From positions 62,001 through 126,000 of the forward strand of contig NZ_BOSJ01000007.1 in assembly GCF_018403285.1 (NCBI RefSeq): a stretch of DNA of 64,000 nucleotides, written 5' to 3'. A program made the position numbers and the translations under genes. A model generated the notes under the pieces. It did not search any database, had not been told where the DNA came from, and saw only the letters and a list, made by a program, of their open reading frames with translations. Source of the DNA: Paenibacillus sp. J45TS6. GTDB lineage: Bacteria > Bacillota > Bacilli > Paenibacillales > Paenibacillaceae. This document shows, piece after piece, positions 8,172-17,731 of this stretch; positions within the stretch are counted from its first letter, which is position 1, and every line of letters begins with the position of its first letter.

Positions 8172-8885
8172 TTATTTTTTACGTGACATTTTATCGTATA
8201 AACGAGTTACTCTTGCAGCGAAATCTTCTAGATTCATGGAAGCTTTATTGCGGCGATGGTACCACTTTTTCACGGTATCGATGACCCACCGCGGGACCTT
8301 AACTTGGTTAAACCGTGGATACACATGGTAATAAGCCCAAACGAGATGATCCCACCGCTGGTCATCCCCTTCTTTTACATATTCAGAAACATCGAGCACT
8401 TTGGCGCGACCATTCTGATTGACTACATTTTTTAGGTGGATGTCTCTCGGGTTAAGCCCTACACTTACCGCATACGCACGGGCTTCTTTTACATCAAGAA
8501 TGACCTGTTCAGGAACTGGAATTCCCTCCATAAGACAATCTTCCAGTGTGGGCCCTGTTTCCATACTGAGCACAAGATAACGATCACCTTCTCCATAACA
8601 GACAGCGAAAAAAGGAGAGCCGGCAAGCCGGTCGTAGACTGATTTTTCAATCGTCTTCTTTTCCATCGCTTCAGGAGAATATATTTTAAATGCAAATTGC
8701 GGATATTGTTCGATCGTAAATACAGCTGCGTCGGTTCCAACACCGATACATTGTACGCCGCTAGCTTTATTTGTAATACTCACAAGTTCATTATCATCGC
8801 TGCCGATGATATCAACCTGACTCAAGAGAGAATCAATTTTCTCTAGATCGGGTAATTCCAAATGGTGATTTGGGTAACGATCCAT
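8172..8885 (-). CDS. YrzF-like serine/threonine protein kinase
   Basis: A 237-residue small kinase-fold protein. A glycine-rich loop GVGTDAAVF (48-56) is followed by AFKIY, with Lys67 as the ATP-anchoring lysine. NPRDIHLKNVV (146-156) is the catalytic loop in the atypical order seen in YrzF/RIO-like kinases, and VLDVSEY holds the metal-binding Asp165 in place of DFG. Bacillus subtilis YrzF is the nearest named relative I can recall. Phosphorylation of proteins is expected but the substrate is unknown. It stands alone, divergent from a nuclease-like gene. Confidence 0.78.
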   Translation of the reverse strand: MDRYPNHHLELPDLEKIDSLLSQVDIIGSDDNELVSITNKASGVQCIGVGTDAAVFTIEQYPQFAFKIYSPEAMEKKTIEKSVYDRLAGSPFFAVCYGEGDRYLVLSMETGPTLEDCLMEGIPVPEQVILDVKEARAYAVSVGLNPRDIHLKNVVNQNGRAKVLDVSEYVKEGDDQRWDHLVWAYYHVYPRFNQVKVPRWVIDTVKKWYHRRNKASMNLEDFAARVTRLYDKMSRKK

Positions 8886-9029
8886 GTACGTGACAACCCC
8901 TTCATATTTCGAGCCCTGTTCTGTTTAGTAACGGTGTAAACAGGAGTAGGCCGCCGTAGGTTTCTATTACTATTCTATGATAAAATACAATACAACAAAG
9001 CGATGACAGATTGCAAAGAAAGGCAGAAG

Positions 9030-9959
9030 ATGCTTATGATAACAACGTATCCTCCTTGGTCATACTCTGGTTCTAGAGCCGCCATATTTGATGATTGTCT
9101 TCGTAAATATTATTACCATTATTACGGTTCTCATAATGGGTGGAAATTAGAAACGGCAGAACCGGACCAAGTCCAGACCTACCGTTTAAAACAGCTCAGC
9201 AATCTCTATCTCGTATTTGGGAATCTGGCTCATCAGATGTGCGAGTCCGTGATTCGCAGCTGGGATAAGGAACGCAAGGTTCCGGAGGCTTCTTTTTTAC
9301 ACCAAAAGATGAGAGAACTGCTTAACCAGGCGTACAAAGAGTCGCAAGATGTGACTGGCTGGCATCTTCGTCCTAAATATCAAACCATGTTATCCGAAAT
9401 CTATTATGATGAAGATGACAAGCTGAAAGACCGAATTTCTTCTATTAAGTCCCGTATGCAAACGGTCGTTGACAAGCTGTATCATACGAGAACATGGAAA
9501 GAAGTAGAGAGCGGCGCAGCCCATATTATGGAGATCGAGAAATGGGATCATATGATTTTGCATGATACGAGGGTGTACGTGAAGATGGACGTCCTGTACC
9601 GAAATGAACAGGGACATATTGTCATTGTAGACTGGAAGACTGGCAAAGAGAATGATTTTACAGATCAGCTATATCTCTATGCGCTTTATGTTCATGAGCA
9701 CTATAATGTTCCGTACGAACACATCGAGATGAGAGTTGAATATCTGCTCACAGGCGAGTGTGAAACCTATCAGGCTACGCAGCAAGATATTGATAAAGTA
9801 TCTGCATCGACCTTACGATATATTGAAGAAATGAAATCCTGTCTTGCGGATGATTACTATAATCGTCCCAAAGACATCTCTTTCTTTACACCGATGCCGT
9901 CAAGAAGAGTGTGCGGAGAATGCAATTTTCGTGAAATTTGCAGCTCGCGGGCGGTGTAG
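9030..9959 (+). CDS. PD-(D/E)XK nuclease with Cas4/AddB-type Fe-S cysteines
   Basis: The protein shows the RecB-like nuclease core: GNLAHQMCESVI, YVKMDVLYR (metal Asp) and IVIVDWKTGKE (D-x-K). One cysteine sits near the N-terminus (FDDCLRKYYYHYY, Cys about 23) and three lie at the C-terminus (VCGECNFREIC, about 295, 298 and 304). One N-terminal plus three C-terminal cysteines is the hallmark of the 4Fe-4S nuclease modules of AddB and Cas4. It stands alone, with no helicase or cas genes nearby. The ATG at 9030 follows GAAAGG; ATG 9003 and 9036 are alternatives. A role in DNA end processing is inferred. Confidence 0.82.
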   Translation: MLMITTYPPWSYSGSRAAIFDDCLRKYYYHYYGSHNGWKLETAEPDQVQTYRLKQLSNLYLVFGNLAHQMCESVIRSWDKERKVPEASFLHQKMRELLNQAYKESQDVTGWHLRPKYQTMLSEIYYDEDDKLKDRISSIKSRMQTVVDKLYHTRTWKEVESGAAHIMEIEKWDHMILHDTRVYVKMDVLYRNEQGHIVIVDWKTGKENDFTDQLYLYALYVHEHYNVPYEHIEMRVEYLLTGECETYQATQQDIDKVSASTLRYIEEMKSCLADDYYNRPKDISFFTPMPSRRVCGECNFREICSSRAV

Positions 9960-9965
9960 TGACTA

Positions 9966-9993
9966 GACACTGGATGATGTCCAGTGTCTTTTT
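9966..9993 (+). terminator. Intrinsic terminator after the nuclease gene
   Basis: GACACTGG (9966-9973) pairs with CCAGTGTC (9981-9988), followed by five T residues. Confidence 0.85.
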
Positions 9994-10040
9994 GGTATGT
10001 CGATGTCGTTGTTTATTCTACCTACAGCGAAGCAAGAGGG

Positions 10041-10889
10041 CTACTCTCTGGAGGGGTAAGATAAAGTTTTCTTATGGTTATCACGATACTGACGAGGGGA
10101 CATGCCTACCACTTTCGTAAAAAGTATGGAAAAATAATTCGCATTTTCATATCCTGTTAATTTGGCAATTTCCCATACTTTCATCTCTGTTTGTACAAGG
10201 AGCCGTGTTGCTTCTCCCATCCTTCGCTGAATCATGTAATGAATGGGGGAGGTGGAGTAACGGTTTTTAAATAAATGAGCGAAATAATACGGACTTATAT
10301 TAAAATGGTCAGCCATTTTTTTGAGAGTCAGAGGCTGGGTATAGTTCATATCTATATATTCTTTAATATCAAGGACTATCTGTTGTCTGCCGGTGTCTGG
10401 CGAGCGGGTCTGCTTGCTTAGCATACGAGAAGCAAGAAGCAGGATCGACTGCAGCAAGTGCTGGCAGATCTGTTCATGCCCTTCGTCCCGAATCGTAGAT
10501 TCTTCGAATAGGAGTTCCATCAGGGTGATCATTTCAGCGGAATAGCTGTTAGCACGAATAACAGGGTCACAATCCGGCGGAATGATCCATTCCTTTTGGG
10601 AGTGAAAGCCGCAATAGCAAATATATATGGGTTTATCTTTGGAAGACTTCTCGGCATGAAGAGTCCCTTTATTGTAAATAAGGACGTCACCTTCGGCTGC
10701 ATCATACTCTATATCTCCAATGGTAAACTTGCCTTCTCCTTCTTTAATGACCAGTATCTCAAACAGATCTTCATGCTTATGGCTTGGAAACTGCCAGTCG
10801 GGGTTATTGCTCACGTGTCCTGTATACAGCAGGCGATCATCCAAGTCTACTTTATAGGTTCCAGTTATCCCCGCATTTATGTCAGGCAT
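10041..10889 (-). CDS. AraC family transcriptional regulator (cupin sensor)
   Basis: From the ATG at 10889 (preceded by GAGAGG) the protein is 282 residues. An in-frame upstream start at 10958 would add 23 unlikely residues. The N-terminal cupin-like domain shows FPSHKHEDLFEILVIKEGEGKF and EGDVLIYNKGTLHAE. The C-terminal AraC DNA-binding domain shows NISPYYFAHLFKNRYSTSP and LTGYENANYFSILFTKVVGMSPRQYR. It is divergent from an MFS exporter gene 135 bp away and is the likely regulator of that transporter. Confidence 0.85.
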   Translation of the reverse strand: MPDINAGITGTYKVDLDDRLLYTGHVSNNPDWQFPSHKHEDLFEILVIKEGEGKFTIGDIEYDAAEGDVLIYNKGTLHAEKSSKDKPIYICYCGFHSQKEWIIPPDCDPVIRANSYSAEMITLMELLFEESTIRDEGHEQICQHLLQSILLLASRMLSKQTRSPDTGRQQIVLDIKEYIDMNYTQPLTLKKMADHFNISPYYFAHLFKNRYSTSPIHYMIQRRMGEATRLLVQTEMKVWEIAKLTGYENANYFSILFTKVVGMSPRQYRDNHKKTLSYPSRE

Positions 10890-11024
10890 TTGTAATCCGT
10901 TCCTCTCTAAAATAGCAAGATATATAACATTGTAACAAAAACGAGCAATATGTTTCATTGTGAATCGAAGACTACCGCCGTAAGCTGTATGAAGAACAGA
11001 TTTAGATACATAAAGGAGAAAACC

Positions 11025-12266
11025 ATGCCATATCCAAAGGAAAAAGGATTGATATTTTCATTCACTTTCATGGCATTTATTCTGGGAACCACAGAATATG
11101 TCATCGTGGGGCTTTTAAGTGAGATTGCAGGTGATTTTGGGGTAACGCTTGCAGCAGCAGGTATTTTGATCTCTGGTTTTGCGCTTGCCTATGCCATTGG
11201 AACACCGCTTATCCTGAGTGTCTTAGGTCATTTGCCTAAACGATTGCTTCTATTAACAGGAATTACGCTCATTATTGTGCTAAATATGCTGAGTGCGGTC
11301 TCTACCTCTTTTGCGTTCCTCATGGGGACGAGAGTAGTGACTGCCATTTTGTGTGGCCTTTCTTTATCGCTCGCGATTTCGGTAGCAAGTGATTACGTGG
11401 AAAAAGCAAGGCGCGGACGAGCAATTTCCTATATTCTTGGCGGATTTACGATTGCGAATGTATTTGGTGTACCGATCGGTACCCTTGTAGGTCAACATTT
11501 TGACTGGCCAGCCACATTTATTCTGGTTTCTATTCTTGGGGCAGGTGCCCTCTTACTGAACTGGATCTACATACCGAGAGATATACCCATCGTGAATGTA
11601 TCGGCGAAAGAACAGTTCGTTCTCCTTACTAACTATCGGATCCTGCTTGCGTTCTTTATTCCGGCCATGGGTACCGCAGCGATCTTTACCGTATTTACCT
11701 ATATTACACCGATCATGGGTAAGGTCATGCAGCTGCCAAGCAGCTTGTTCAGTACGGTGTTATTCGCCTATGGTCTAGTTACGATTGTAAGTAATCTAAT
11801 TGGCGGAAGAATTGCTTCCGGGGATTATGTAGGAAAGCTGAGGATTGTATTTATCCTGCAAGCCGTTATTTTTATTCTATTCGGGCTGACGGCTGCACTG
11901 CCGGTCATCGGATTAATTAGTCTGATTCTCATTGCGCTGACTTCTTATATTCTGAATGCTTCCACGCAGCTGTATTTAATTGATCTTGCCTACATGTATG
12001 TTCCAAAAGCAAAGGATTTCGCGACCTCACTCATGCCGGTAGCAAACAACCTGGGGATAGCGATCGGTTCTTTTGTAGGCGGGTTAATGATTGATATTAG
12101 CGGGCTTGGTGCACTGCCTTGGGTAGCCGCCGGGTTTACGCTCATTGCCCTTGTGATTACTGCGGTGTCTCATCGTCTAGATCGTAAACAGGGAATGCAG
12201 ATGAACGCAAGTACTCTAATGAGAGAAGAAGAACTTTCTGCTTCCGGGACACACATGTCATCGTAA
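11025..12266 (+). CDS. MFS transporter, DHA1 (AraJ/Cmr-like) drug or sugar exporter
   Basis: ATG 11025 follows AAAGGAG by 7 bases and gives 413 residues with 12 predicted membrane segments. TTEYVIVGLLSEIAGDFGV near the first helix is typical of the DHA1 branch that includes AraJ, YdhP and chloramphenicol exporters. TRVVTAILCGLSLSLAISVASDYV and the following RRGRAIS form the helix-4/loop signature. These are proton-coupled exporters in the cytoplasmic membrane. Pairing with the divergent AraC gene suggests inducible export, with unknown substrate. Confidence 0.87.
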   Translation: MPYPKEKGLIFSFTFMAFILGTTEYVIVGLLSEIAGDFGVTLAAAGILISGFALAYAIGTPLILSVLGHLPKRLLLLTGITLIIVLNMLSAVSTSFAFLMGTRVVTAILCGLSLSLAISVASDYVEKARRGRAISYILGGFTIANVFGVPIGTLVGQHFDWPATFILVSILGAGALLLNWIYIPRDIPIVNVSAKEQFVLLTNYRILLAFFIPAMGTAAIFTVFTYITPIMGKVMQLPSSLFSTVLFAYGLVTIVSNLIGGRIASGDYVGKLRIVFILQAVIFILFGLTAALPVIGLISLILIALTSYILNASTQLYLIDLAYMYVPKAKDFATSLMPVANNLGIAIGSFVGGLMIDISGLGALPWVAAGFTLIALVITAVSHRLDRKQGMQMNASTLMREEELSASGTHMSS

Positions 12267-12304
12267 AAATAGGGGGTATAACGATTCGATAGCAGAAACA
12301 AATC

Positions 12305-12348
12305 AGAGATTGTTTACGTAGAATTTTACGAGAGCAATCTCTTTTTTT
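12305..12348 (+). terminator. Intrinsic terminator after the MFS gene
   Basis: AGAGATTG (12305-12312) pairs with CAATCTCT (12335-12342) over a 22-base loop, then a run of seven T residues. Confidence 0.7.
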
Positions 12349-12365
12349 CTGTAAAAACAGTATTA

Positions 12366-13493
12366 TTAAGTTGAAGATGCATTAGTGATCGCTTTGTCTG
12401 CCGGCGTATAATCATAACCTAAATCTCTTGCTACTGCTTCGAAAGTAACTTGTCCTTGGAAAACATGAAGTCCGGCACGTACGGCAGGGTCAAGCTTCAA
12501 CGTTTCCAGGACTCCGTGGTCTGCGAACTTCAGTGCATAAGGTAAAGTTGCATTGGTAAGACCGAGGGTAGAAGTACGAGGGACCGCACCAGGCATATTC
12601 GCAACTGCATAATGAACGATGCCGTGTTTAACATACGTTGGGTTATCATGAGTAGTTATGTGATCAATGGTCTCCACAATGCCGCCTTGGTCTATCGCTA
12701 CATCGACAATAACGGAACCTGGGCTCATGCGTTTAACCATGTCTTCGGTAACGAGACGAGGAGCTTTTGCGCCAGGAATGAGTACCGCACAGATCAGCAG
12801 ATCAGAAAAAGCAACCGCATCAGCAATATTTGCTGTCGTAGATATCAAGGTGTGAATGCTGTTCCCAAACAGATCGTCCAATTCTCGTAATCGATTTACA
12901 TTTAAATCGATGATCGTAACATCCGCTCCAAGTCCGATGGCGATTTTGGCCGCATTTGTTCCTACAATACCTCCGCCGATAATCGTTACTTTCCCGCGGC
13001 TTACACCAGGGATACCGGATAGGAGAATTCCTTTTCCACCTTTATTTTTCTCAAGCAGCTGTGCACCGATCTGCGCAGCCATACGGCCTGCCACTTCACT
13101 CATGGGTGTGAGGAGCGGAAGTGTTCCACCTGCCGTAATCGTTTCATAAGCAATGGCGGTAACGCCGCTATCGATCAGCGCTTGGGTTAGGGAAGGCTCG
13201 GCCGCTAAGTGAAGATAGGTAAACAAAACAAGTTCAGGTCTGAAATATCCATATTCACTGGACAGAGGTTCTTTTACTTTCATAATCATGTCCGCTTGAT
13301 TCCACAGAGAGGTTACATCTGTCAGTTCAGCACCTGCAGCAACATATTCTGCATCCGTAAAGCCACTGCCTATACCTGCACTAGATTCCACGAAAACCTG
13401 ATGTCCTTTGCGAACGAATTCAGCCGCTCCTTGCGGGGTGAGAGCAACACGATTTTCATTATTTTTTATTTCTTTCGGTACTCCAATAATCAT
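12366..13493 (-). CDS. ald: Alanine dehydrogenase
   Basis: A 375-residue NAD-dependent L-alanine dehydrogenase that interconverts alanine with pyruvate and ammonia. [18 protein letters not shown] is the family N-terminus. KVKEPL contains the substrate-binding lysine and FTYLHLAAE the catalytic histidine. [16 protein letters not shown] is the NAD-binding glycine motif. GAKAPRLV and [18 protein letters not shown] complete the signature. ATG 13493 follows GAGGTG, and the three codons before it begin with a non-canonical ATT. It fits with the proline and aspartate catabolic genes downstream as part of an amino-acid-utilisation neighbourhood. Confidence 0.95.
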   Translation of the reverse strand: MIIGVPKEIKNNENRVALTPQGAAEFVRKGHQVFVESSAGIGSGFTDAEYVAAGAELTDVTSLWNQADMIMKVKEPLSSEYGYFRPELVLFTYLHLAAEPSLTQALIDSGVTAIAYETITAGGTLPLLTPMSEVAGRMAAQIGAQLLEKNKGGKGILLSGIPGVSRGKVTIIGGGIVGTNAAKIAIGLGADVTIIDLNVNRLRELDDLFGNSIHTLISTTANIADAVAFSDLLICAVLIPGAKAPRLVTEDMVKRMSPGSVIVDVAIDQGGIVETIDHITTHDNPTYVKHGIVHYAVANMPGAVPRTSTLGLTNATLPYALKFADHGVLETLKLDPAVRAGLHVFQGQVTFEAVARDLGYDYTPADKAITNASST

Positions 13494-13635
13494 GGGAATC
13501 ACCTCATTTATAAGATTCCATAATGTGTGGTAGCTATATTACAATTTTATGTGGGAGGGTGTGGAAATGCATCCTATATAATGTCTATTATTTAGAAAAC
13601 TAGCAGGAGAATGACGTCAGGAGAGGAGATTCATT

Positions 13636-13746
13636 TTGCAATCATAGATAATAAAGGCGCAACAGGGTGACCCGGAAGCATTTCAGGAGCTCGTGCGACA
13701 TTTCAGCGGGATGGCCCATGCGGTGAGTTATCAAAAGCTCTGTATT
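13636..13746 (+). pseudogene. 5' relic of an ECF sigma factor gene
   Basis: Downstream of an AGGAGAGGAG ribosome site, a TTG at 13636 opens a frame reading MQS, then a TAG stop, then IIKAQQGDPEAFQELVRHFS and GMAHAVSYQKL. This closely resembles region 1/2 of ECF sigma-70 factors (AxxGDxxAFxxLVxxY...A). Similarity stops at about 13743, where the sequence changes into the leader of the DUF1835 gene. I read it as a truncated sigma-factor gene that lost everything past about 30 codons and gained an amber codon. Confidence 0.6.
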
Positions 13747-13773
13747 TCAAGCTTGTATGAGGGAGGAAGAAAA

Positions 13774-14649
13774 ATGCTGCATATTGTGAATGGAGATGTC
13801 GTTGCAGAGAAGCTGAAGCAAGGGTCGTTACAAGGTGATATTCTGGTCTGGAGAGAGATCTATACGGTTGGACCTGTATTCGAGGAGATGAATACGGATG
13901 CTCATCTCACTGTGCGGGCGAAGTACTTAGAGCAGAATTTAGGCATTCCAGCTGAACAATATAGGATGACCTCTAAGCAGCAGGAAGAGCAACTTGCTAA
14001 GTTCCGGCAATACGACGAGGTAGTATTATGGTTCGAACATGATCTATTCGATCAGACGATGCTTTGTTATCTGTTGTCCTTTTTCGCTCATCAAGATCTG
14101 GGGAATACGAAGCTTAATCTGCTTACGATTGGCGAATTTCCAGGTATTGAGCGGTTCCGCGGCTTAGGTCAGTTAACGACTGAACAGCTGCTGACACTAT
14201 CCGGTACGTGGCAATTGGTAAGCAGCAAGGAACTTCAGCTAGGTGATGCACTGTGGAAAGCATACGCATCAAGAGATTTAGATGAGCTGCAGCATTTATT
14301 GGACGGCGATACCTCGGCTTTACCTTTTGCAAAAGAAGCGTATCTTGCTTACCTTTCTCGTCTGTCGTCAGAACCTGATGGAATAGGGAGTGTGGAGCGG
14401 GAGGTTATGAAAGAGATTGCTGCTGGAGAGCATTCTCCTGATGGTCTATTTCGTAAAGTAGGCAATACGCTTCATCAATTGGGCATGGGCGATTTGGAAT
14501 TTTGGTATGTGCTCCGTACAATGGCAGAAAGATCTCAGCCTCTGATTATGCTAGAGGGAGTAGAGGACTTCAAGACCGGCACGACTGGGGAAGCATCTTT
14601 TAAAAATGCATCGATCTCTCTAACGAAGGCGGGGCTATCCAGAGTGTAG
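13774..14649 (+). CDS. DUF1835 domain-containing protein
   Basis: ATG 13774 follows GAGGGAGGAAG and gives 291 residues. MLHIVNGDVVAEKLKQGSL and DILVWREIYTVGPVF are the DUF1835 signature, and EVVLWFEHDLFDQTML follows. The C-terminal half matches the companion helical domain seen in longer family members. Biochemical function is unknown. In related genomes I recall such genes beside ECF sigma factors, and here the remnant of one lies directly upstream in frame. The open frame extends back to 13693 only because it runs into that remnant. Confidence 0.85.
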   Translation: MLHIVNGDVVAEKLKQGSLQGDILVWREIYTVGPVFEEMNTDAHLTVRAKYLEQNLGIPAEQYRMTSKQQEEQLAKFRQYDEVVLWFEHDLFDQTMLCYLLSFFAHQDLGNTKLNLLTIGEFPGIERFRGLGQLTTEQLLTLSGTWQLVSSKELQLGDALWKAYASRDLDELQHLLDGDTSALPFAKEAYLAYLSRLSSEPDGIGSVEREVMKEIAAGEHSPDGLFRKVGNTLHQLGMGDLEFWYVLRTMAERSQPLIMLEGVEDFKTGTTGEASFKNASISLTKAGLSRV

Positions 14650-14754
14650 ATCATACACTTTACTATGGATTGCGGAAGAGTCTGAGAACGATTCTTTTCC
14701 AAATAAAGTATTGTCCCTTACATTGTTAAATTGAAGTATAGGGTGTTGAAATAA

Positions 14755-14808
14755 AAAGAAGAGGTTGCCCGAAATCACCATACGGTGAATAGGAACAACC
14801 TCTTCTTT
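14755..14808. terminator. Bidirectional intrinsic terminator
   Basis: AAAGAAGAGGTTG (14755-14767) pairs with CAACCTCTTCTTT (14796-14808) between convergent genes. Confidence 0.88.
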
Positions 14809-14822
14809 GTTATGTGCGTGAA

Positions 14823-16052
14823 TTAAAACGCCCAGTTTCCTTTTTTAAATACAGGTTCTTCTGTTCCGTCCGCAGTAACACCATAGATATCGAGTTCGGC
14901 AGAGCCGATCATGAAGTCGGTGTGAACTGTACTCGTGTTCAGACCATGCTCATTCAGCTGCTCAGGAGTCATTTCGGTTCCACCCTCGATACATGCAGAA
15001 TAGGCACTTCCGATCGCGAGATGGCAGCTTGCGTTCTCATCGAACAATGTTTTGTAGAAAAGGACTCCACTGTCTGAGATTGGAGAATGGTGCGGTACAA
15101 GGGCAACTTCACCCAGATAATGAGCGCCTTCGTCCATGTTAACGAGACCTTTCAGCGTTTCTTCCCCTTTTTCTGCCGTCACGTCAACGACACGTCCATT
15201 CTCAAACGTAAATGTAAAGTTGTCGATGATGTTCCCGCTGTAGCTGAGCGGCTTCGTACTGGATACTTTTCCGTTCACACCCGTACGCAGCGGAGCAGAA
15301 TAGACTTCTTCTGTCGGCAGGTTCGGTACGAACCAGACCCCTTTTTCATTTTCCTTATTACCGCCAAGCCAGATATGATTCTCTGGAAGTTCCATCGTAA
15401 GATCTGTACCTGGAGCAACGTAGCGCAGTTTTTTATATTGTTTTTGGTTCAGGTAATTGCTTTTTTCTTTGAGTGTTGCGATATGTTTCTCCCAAGCACC
15501 AACCGGATCAGGCTGATCGGCACGCACCATTTGGAAAATAACGTCCCACAGCTTCGCAATCTGCTGATCTTCCGGCAGGTCAGGGAATACTTTAGCAGCC
15601 CATCCCTTAGAAGGAGCAGCTCCAAGGGACCAGCTTACCTTAAAGGATTGAGTCAGCTGACGGAAACGTGTCAGTGCAGTGCTGAGTGTTCTGTTCGCGT
15701 TAATGATTTTTTGAGAAGATACACCTGCGAGCAGATCAGGATCATCGGACTTGATTGTAATAAAAGCAGCACCATTCTCTGCTTGTTCGATACGTTCTGC
15801 TGCTGTATGTTTTGGTACATCCAGGAAAGACTCCTCAGATGCCATATCATAGTGAATACGGGATACTTCATCATCTGACCAGTTGACTTTCACTTTGTAG
15901 GCACCCGCTTCGTATGCTTTTTTGACGATAGCACGAGCCAGTTCAGGTAATTCAATGGATATGTTCAGGACGACGGTTTGCCCTTTTTGTACATTTATCC
16001 CGACTTTCACGAGTAGTTCTGCATAATTATTTAGCTTGGTTTGAAAATCCAT
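14823..16052 (-). CDS. Aminopeptidase, M29 family (AmpS/aminopeptidase T type)
   Basis: A 409-residue cytoplasmic metallo-aminopeptidase. MDFQTKLNNYAELLVKVGIN and KGQTVVLNI are the typical opening. NLPTEEVYSAP carries a metal-ligand glutamate, LGEVALVP another, and HLAIGSAY and STVHTDFMIGS carry ligand histidine and aspartate residues of the two-metal site. The length is normal for the family. AAAGGAGATGG precedes the ATG. It probably releases N-terminal residues from peptides, feeding the nearby amino-acid dehydrogenases. The gene is monocistronic. Confidence 0.93.
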   Translation of the reverse strand: MDFQTKLNNYAELLVKVGINVQKGQTVVLNISIELPELARAIVKKAYEAGAYKVKVNWSDDEVSRIHYDMASEESFLDVPKHTAAERIEQAENGAAFITIKSDDPDLLAGVSSQKIINANRTLSTALTRFRQLTQSFKVSWSLGAAPSKGWAAKVFPDLPEDQQIAKLWDVIFQMVRADQPDPVGAWEKHIATLKEKSNYLNQKQYKKLRYVAPGTDLTMELPENHIWLGGNKENEKGVWFVPNLPTEEVYSAPLRTGVNGKVSSTKPLSYSGNIIDNFTFTFENGRVVDVTAEKGEETLKGLVNMDEGAHYLGEVALVPHHSPISDSGVLFYKTLFDENASCHLAIGSAYSACIEGGTEMTPEQLNEHGLNTSTVHTDFMIGSAELDIYGVTADGTEEPVFKKGNWAF

Positions 16053-16153
16053 ATCGGGCCATCTCCTTTTTTTGCGATCCGTTTTACTACATTTCTCTTC
16101 TCTAGTGTACCGCTATTTACCAATGAGTTAAAGTTTGCAACAGTTTTGCACGA

Positions 16154-16699
16154 TTACTTGTTTGAATAATTCGCCGTATACCACTTTTCTAGATCTTCGC
16201 TATCAATGATATATATTTTATCCATATGATTTGGGTGTAACTCAATCCTGCCAGAATTACCGAAAAACTCGATTTCTACAGTGGTCTGATTTGTGAACTT
16301 AATGAAACCCGAATTGTTTGCCCCATACACATTACTTGAATCCATAGGTATGAGTTCTGCTTCGTCCATCATACGGACCACTTCGGTTGTTTCTTCAGTT
16401 GTCAGGGTTACAGGAGTTACGAAACCAATGGATATTTCTTGAACCTCGCCTGCAGTAAGTTTCTCTTTGAATTGATCTGGCCAATTTCGATCCGCGCTTC
16501 CCGCAGAACAGCTGGATATCACCGTAATAAACCCGGCGATTACGAGGACAATGCCGACAATTCGCTCTGTACTTAATGCTAACTCACTCGGTTCTGCATC
16601 TTTAAATCTCCAACCATAAGATAAATACCATGCTGAATAAGGAGAGATTGCTACAATGAGTCCTGAAATGATGAACAAAAATCCAATAAAACCGGTCAA
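16154..16699 (-). CDS. Membrane protein with DUF6199-like N-terminus
   Basis: This 181-residue protein starts with two membrane segments (about 4-28 and 45-64) separated by WYLSYGWRFKDAEPSELAL, which resembles the small DUF6199 membrane family. A soluble domain of about 115 residues follows (FKEKLTAGEVQEISIGFVTP onward) and probably faces outside. It might instead be a lipoprotein-like anchor (VISSCSAG). The function is unknown. It is a single gene divergent from another uncharacterised gene. Confidence 0.68.
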   Translation of the reverse strand: MTGFIGFLFIISGLIVAISPYSAWYLSYGWRFKDAEPSELALSTERIVGIVLVIAGFITVISSCSAGSADRNWPDQFKEKLTAGEVQEISIGFVTPVTLTTEETTEVVRMMDEAELIPMDSSNVYGANNSGFIKFTNQTTVEIEFFGNSGRIELHPNHMDKIYIIDSEDLEKWYTANYSNK

Positions 16700-16826
16700 A
16701 TAATAACACTTCCTATCTTTTCCTTCTGCTTAAGTGTACCATAGCAAACCATCTATCTGTACATCATTCACATACGGCGTCGAGAGTGCATACATTAGCC
16801 TAGAGATAAGCACGAGGAGGATATAC

Positions 16827-17504
16827 ATGAACCGTATAAAAGCGCAGTGGGCCTACAATTTTTATCGATCAGATAAACCGATTCCTTATGAGGAAGTGGA
16901 AGACCACGGAGATGCCGTTGATCTGATTGATCTGCCTTCTGATATTCAAAAAGAGCTTCAGGCGGCGATGCCGCAATTCTTTATCACAACGCCAGACCCC
17001 GAACATATCGAGTATGAATTGGTACCTAATGAAAGTGAGTTCGTTCTTCCTGCCCTTCAGCCATTAACGGAAATAGAACAGATCAATAAGAGGTTATTTG
17101 CCATCAAAGTTCCAGAATTTAAAATTGCAGCATGTAAAAATGCTTTTAAAACCCCATTTGGCAAAGTGAAATTCACTTACCCTTGTTTAAAAAGACGTGA
17201 CTCTGAACTAACGATCTATGCATATATGAAGTTTCCAAACCATTTGGATCAATTTATAATAAATGAATTACAAGGTTGCTTTGACCTCGCTTCTAATGCA
17301 GCGAATGAAGTGGCTGTGGAAGCTTTCCATTCAGGCAAAGGTTCACCGATCGAAAGAGTCATCAAGGCCGTACCTGCAACGATTGAAGTGTTTAAATCTA
17401 CATTTATTCATTGTGTAGTCAATGCGGAATCTTGGAAGATCATAGAAAATGATGTGGTGTACGGCGTTGATTTTGATCAAACCCGATTAACTGACTGGTA
17501 TTAA
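16827..17504 (+). CDS. Uncharacterised cytoplasmic protein
   Basis: ATG 16827 with GAGGAGG upstream gives 225 residues. No signal peptide, membrane segment or recognised motif is visible. The composition is that of a soluble mixed alpha/beta protein, and the C-terminal half (LDQFIINELQGCFDLASNAA) looks helical. I do not recognise the family. The good ribosome site, clean codon use and following terminator support it as a real gene. Confidence 0.72.
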   Translation: MNRIKAQWAYNFYRSDKPIPYEEVEDHGDAVDLIDLPSDIQKELQAAMPQFFITTPDPEHIEYELVPNESEFVLPALQPLTEIEQINKRLFAIKVPEFKIAACKNAFKTPFGKVKFTYPCLKRRDSELTIYAYMKFPNHLDQFIINELQGCFDLASNAANEVAVEAFHSGKGSPIERVIKAVPATIEVFKSTFIHCVVNAESWKIIENDVVYGVDFDQTRLTDWY

Positions 17505-17538
17505 AATGACAGGGCACCTCTTACATGAGGTGTGCAAT

Positions 17539-17587
17539 AGACTGTAGACAAACTAGTTTAAACTAGTTGCCTGCAGTCTTTTTTTTA
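17539..17587 (+). terminator. Intrinsic terminator with nested palindrome
   Basis: AGACTG (17539-17544) pairs with CAGTCT (17574-17579). Inside is the perfect palindrome AACTAGTTTAAACTAGTT (17551-17568). Eight T residues follow. Confidence 0.75.
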
Positions 17588-17731
17588 TTTTACCTATGTA
17601 CTTAAGTGGATGTAATCAGCCCCCAGGCTTTAGGAAAATTCAATTCATTCAAAAAAACATATGAATAAATTTTTATATCATGATAGCATTCGAAATGCAC
17701 CTAATATAGTTGAAAGAGGAGGAAAGAAGAA

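Noticed and set aside
15087-15878. 263-codon open frame on the plus strand
   Set aside because: It lies fully antisense to the well-supported M29 aminopeptidase gene, has no recognisable family and no matching ribosome site.
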